In this document: piece by piece, positions 62,156 to 64,000 of the stretch
Layout of the letters: every line of letters starts with the position of its first letter
How positions within the stretch are numbered: the first letter of the stretch is position 1
Origin: Citrobacter amalonaticus
GTDB taxonomy: Bacteria; Pseudomonadota; Gammaproteobacteria; Enterobacterales; Enterobacteriaceae
DNA: 64,000 nt
Reading direction: 5' to 3'
Assembly (NCBI GenBank): GCA_028994555.1
Contig: JARDVN010000001.1
Coordinates: forward strand, 1,426,001 to 1,490,000
Translations under genes and position numbers: made by a program
Notes under the pieces: model-generated
Database searches by the model: none
What the model saw: only the letters and a program-made list of their open reading frames with translations
What the model was told of the DNA's origin: nothing

Positions 62156-63037
62156 TTATTTCTTACGGCCTGTGATTCGACACCACTCTTCTTTCTCAAC
62201 CACCGGATCGAGAGCGAAGAGATCGGCATAGGCTTCACAAACACTCTCCGCCTGGCTGGCAAGGATACCGGAAAGCCCCAGCAGGCCGCCTGTAACGGGC
62301 AGGACGCTGATTAATGGGGCCAGCTCGCGTAATGGGCCAGCCAGAATGTTGGCGACCACTACGTCGGCTTTCATGGTCTCTGGCTGATCCTGCGGCAGGT
62401 AGAGTTCCAGACGCTCTGACACGCCGTTACGCTGGGCGTTATCACGGCTGGCCTGAATCGCCTGCGGGTCGATATCGATACCGATCGCTTTCGCCGCGCC
62501 CAGTTTCAGTGCGGCAATCGCCAGGATGCCGGAACCACAACCGAAATCAATGACGGTCTTACCGGTTAAATCGAGGCCGTCGAGCCACTGCAGGCACAGC
62601 GAGGTGGTGGGATGAGTACCGGTACCAAATGCCAGACCGGGGTCGAGCATCACATTGACGGCATTTTCATCCGGCACGTCGCGCCAGCTTGGGCAGATCC
62701 ACAGGCGTTTGCCAAAACGCATGGGGTGGAAGTTATCCATCCACTCGCGTTCCCAGTCCTTATCTTCCAGTTGTTCGATTTTGTGAGCGAAACCGGCGCC
62801 CAGCAGCGGATGGTGTTCCAGGATGGCGACGACTTCTTTCATATCGGTTTCTGCATCAAACAGACCGATAACGTCGGTGTCGCCCCAAAGACGCGTTTCG
62901 CCCGGTAAGGGCTCAAAAACCGGTGTGTCGTGCGTATCCTGAAAAGTGATGGATACGGAGCCCGCTTCCATCAGGGCATCGCTCAACGCTTCCGCGTTAG
63001 CGCCCGTCGTATTCAGTTTTAATTGGATCCATGGCAT
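62156..63037 (-). CDS. prmA: Ribosomal protein L11 methyltransferase
   Basis: 293 residues, the E. coli length. An N-terminal L11-recognition domain and a SAM domain with [20 protein letters not shown] near residue 165 are present. The NPPW-like position is [10 protein letters not shown], typical for PrmA. It trimethylates L11. It lies 11 bases after panF in the same operon. Confidence 0.96.
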   Translation of the reverse strand: MPWIQLKLNTTGANAEALSDALMEAGSVSITFQDTHDTPVFEPLPGETRLWGDTDVIGLFDAETDMKEVVAILEHHPLLGAGFAHKIEQLEDKDWEREWMDNFHPMRFGKRLWICPSWRDVPDENAVNVMLDPGLAFGTGTHPTTSLCLQWLDGLDLTGKTVIDFGCGSGILAIAALKLGAAKAIGIDIDPQAIQASRDNAQRNGVSERLELYLPQDQPETMKADVVVANILAGPLRELAPLISVLPVTGGLLGLSGILASQAESVCEAYADLFALDPVVEKEEWCRITGRKK

Positions 63038-63048
63038 GGCAAAACTCT

Positions 63049-64000
63049 TTATTTATCAGTAGTCAATACAGCAGCTTGCGGGGCAGGAGAACCGAAACGG
63101 TTTCCGACCAGGAAAGCCAGCAAACTTAGCAGTAACGAGGGCACAATCGGGTGAAAACCCAGGTACTGAACGTTAAAGGTGGCGAGAATCGCGTACAGCA
63201 CGCCGCCGACAATCATCGCACTCAATGCCCCTGTCGCATTCGCGCGCTCCCAGTAAAGGCCAAGCACCAGCGGCCATAAGAACACCGCTTCCAGGCCGCC
63301 AAACGCCAGCAGGTTCAGCCAGATAATCATCTCTGGCGGTTTCCAGGCGGCAAGTAAGAGTAGCGCGCCCAGAAGCAGCGTAATCACAGCCGACATCCGC
63401 TTGAGCCGCCTCTCATTTTGCAATTGCTCGGGACGAAGATTGAGATAGAGATCTTTAATGATCGTAGCGGAACTTTGCAGCAACTGGGCGTTGATGGTCG
63501 ACATAATGGCCGCCATTGGCGCGGCGAGGAAGATCCCGGCGGCGAAAGGCGGCAGCACTTTGACCATCAGCGTGGGGATCACCAGATCCGGCACCGTCAG
63601 GTCAGGGATCACCGCACGACCCAGCGCGCCCGCAAGGTGCATGCCGAACATCAGGATCGCCACCACAATCGTGCCGATAATGATGCCACGGTGCACCGCT
63701 TTGCTGTCTTTATAAGAGATACAGCGTACCGCCGTATGCGGCAGGCCGATCACACCAAAGCACACCAGCACCCAGAATGAGGTCATAAAGGTCGGAGACA
63801 GAATATCATCGGCGCCCTGTGGTGAAACCAGTTTCGGGTCGATAGCGTTTAAGGTCTCTACGGCATGGCTCAGGCCTCCCGCGGCATGCACGATACCGAT
63901 TAACAGCACAATGGTGCCAATCAGCATCACCAGTCCTTGCATGGTGTCGTTAAGTACGCTGGCACGAAAGCCGCCAAACGCGGTATACAGCGCAATGCTG
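63049..64000 (-). CDS. panF: Sodium/pantothenate symporter PanF (3' part, runs off the right edge)
   Basis: The frame is open from 63049 to the window end; about 317 codons are present, with the N-terminal third missing. Solute:sodium symporter family: [34 protein letters not shown] and several later membrane helices match E. coli PanF to the end VLTTDK. It imports pantothenate, the CoA precursor. ORF-calling from the internal ATG at 63942 would wrongly present it as complete. Confidence 0.96.
   Translation of the reverse strand, partial: SIALYTAFGGFRASVLNDTMQGLVMLIGTIVLLIGIVHAAGGLSHAVETLNAIDPKLVSPQGADDILSPTFMTSFWVLVCFGVIGLPHTAVRCISYKDSKAVHRGIIIGTIVVAILMFGMHLAGALGRAVIPDLTVPDLVIPTLMVKVLPPFAAGIFLAAPMAAIMSTINAQLLQSSATIIKDLYLNLRPEQLQNERRLKRMSAVITLLLGALLLLAAWKPPEMIIWLNLLAFGGLEAVFLWPLVLGLYWERANATGALSAMIVGGVLYAILATFNVQYLGFHPIVPSLLLSLLAFLVGNRFGSPAPQAAVLTTDK

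Noticed and set aside
62001..62231. 76-codon plus-strand frame between cah and prmA
   Set aside because: It overlaps the prmA terminator and prmA itself, has no ribosome site and no recognisable sequence.

Overview
The window is a 64 kb stretch of enterobacterial core chromosome. Gene order and protein sequences follow the Escherichia coli K-12 crp-panF arc almost gene for gene. Protein divergence, a short orphan prepilin peptidase beside bfr, an alpha-carbonic anhydrase gene between dusB and prmA, and the rRNA spacer form point to a close relative in the Citrobacter/Salmonella/Escherichia group. Citrobacter is my best guess, but the species cannot be fixed from this sequence alone. I see no phage, integron, insertion sequence, CRISPR array or genomic island.

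Layout: 1-9.7 kb holds the crp leader (crp itself lies off the left edge), yhfA, the leftward prkB-yheU-yheT and yheS, the kefG-kefB potassium efflux system with yheV, and the prolyl isomerases slyD and fkpA around slyX. 9.8-11.6 kb is yheO-tusDCB (tRNA 2-thiouridine sulfur relay). 11.6-16.2 kb is the str operon (rpsL, rpsG, fusA, tufA). 16.3-17.5 kb is bfd-bfr (iron storage) plus a prepilin peptidase. 17.7-31.6 kb holds the S10, spc and alpha ribosomal protein operons with secY and rpoA. 31.7-35 kb has yhdN, zntR, arfA, mscL and trkA. 34.7-37.5 kb is rsmB, fmt and def. 37.6-42 kb is dprA, smg, yrdD, tsaC, aroE, yrdB and yrdA. 42.1-47.9 kb is a complete rrnD-type rRNA operon (16S, tRNA-Ile, tRNA-Ala, 23S, 5S, tRNA-Thr, second 5S). 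48-52.1 kb is the yhdWXYZ amino acid ABC transporter. 52.6-58.4 kb is yhdV and acrEF with its divergent regulator acrS. 58.4-64 kb is yhdU, yhdJ, fis, dusB, cah, prmA and the 3' part of panF.

The dominant oddity is not a new system. At least 33 homopolymer runs in 26 protein genes carry extra bases, almost always exactly one, and the reading frames break there. The genes hit include indispensable ones (S12, L3, S19, S3, L14, L24, SecY, S4). The rRNA genes show the same kind of extra base. Removing the extra bases restores the exact length I recall for the E. coli protein in nearly every case. I therefore read these as homopolymer over-calls in the sequence, not as pseudogenes or programmed frameshifts. 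I annotate each gene over its full span and give the position of the suspect run. Comparisons with E. coli are from memory, not from a search.

I did not find a convincing undescribed biological system. The items most worth a second look are the sequence-quality pattern, the overlapping convergent arfA/mscL ends with a hairpin in arfA, the short prepilin peptidase, the cah insertion and the stem-loop in the rRNA spacer.
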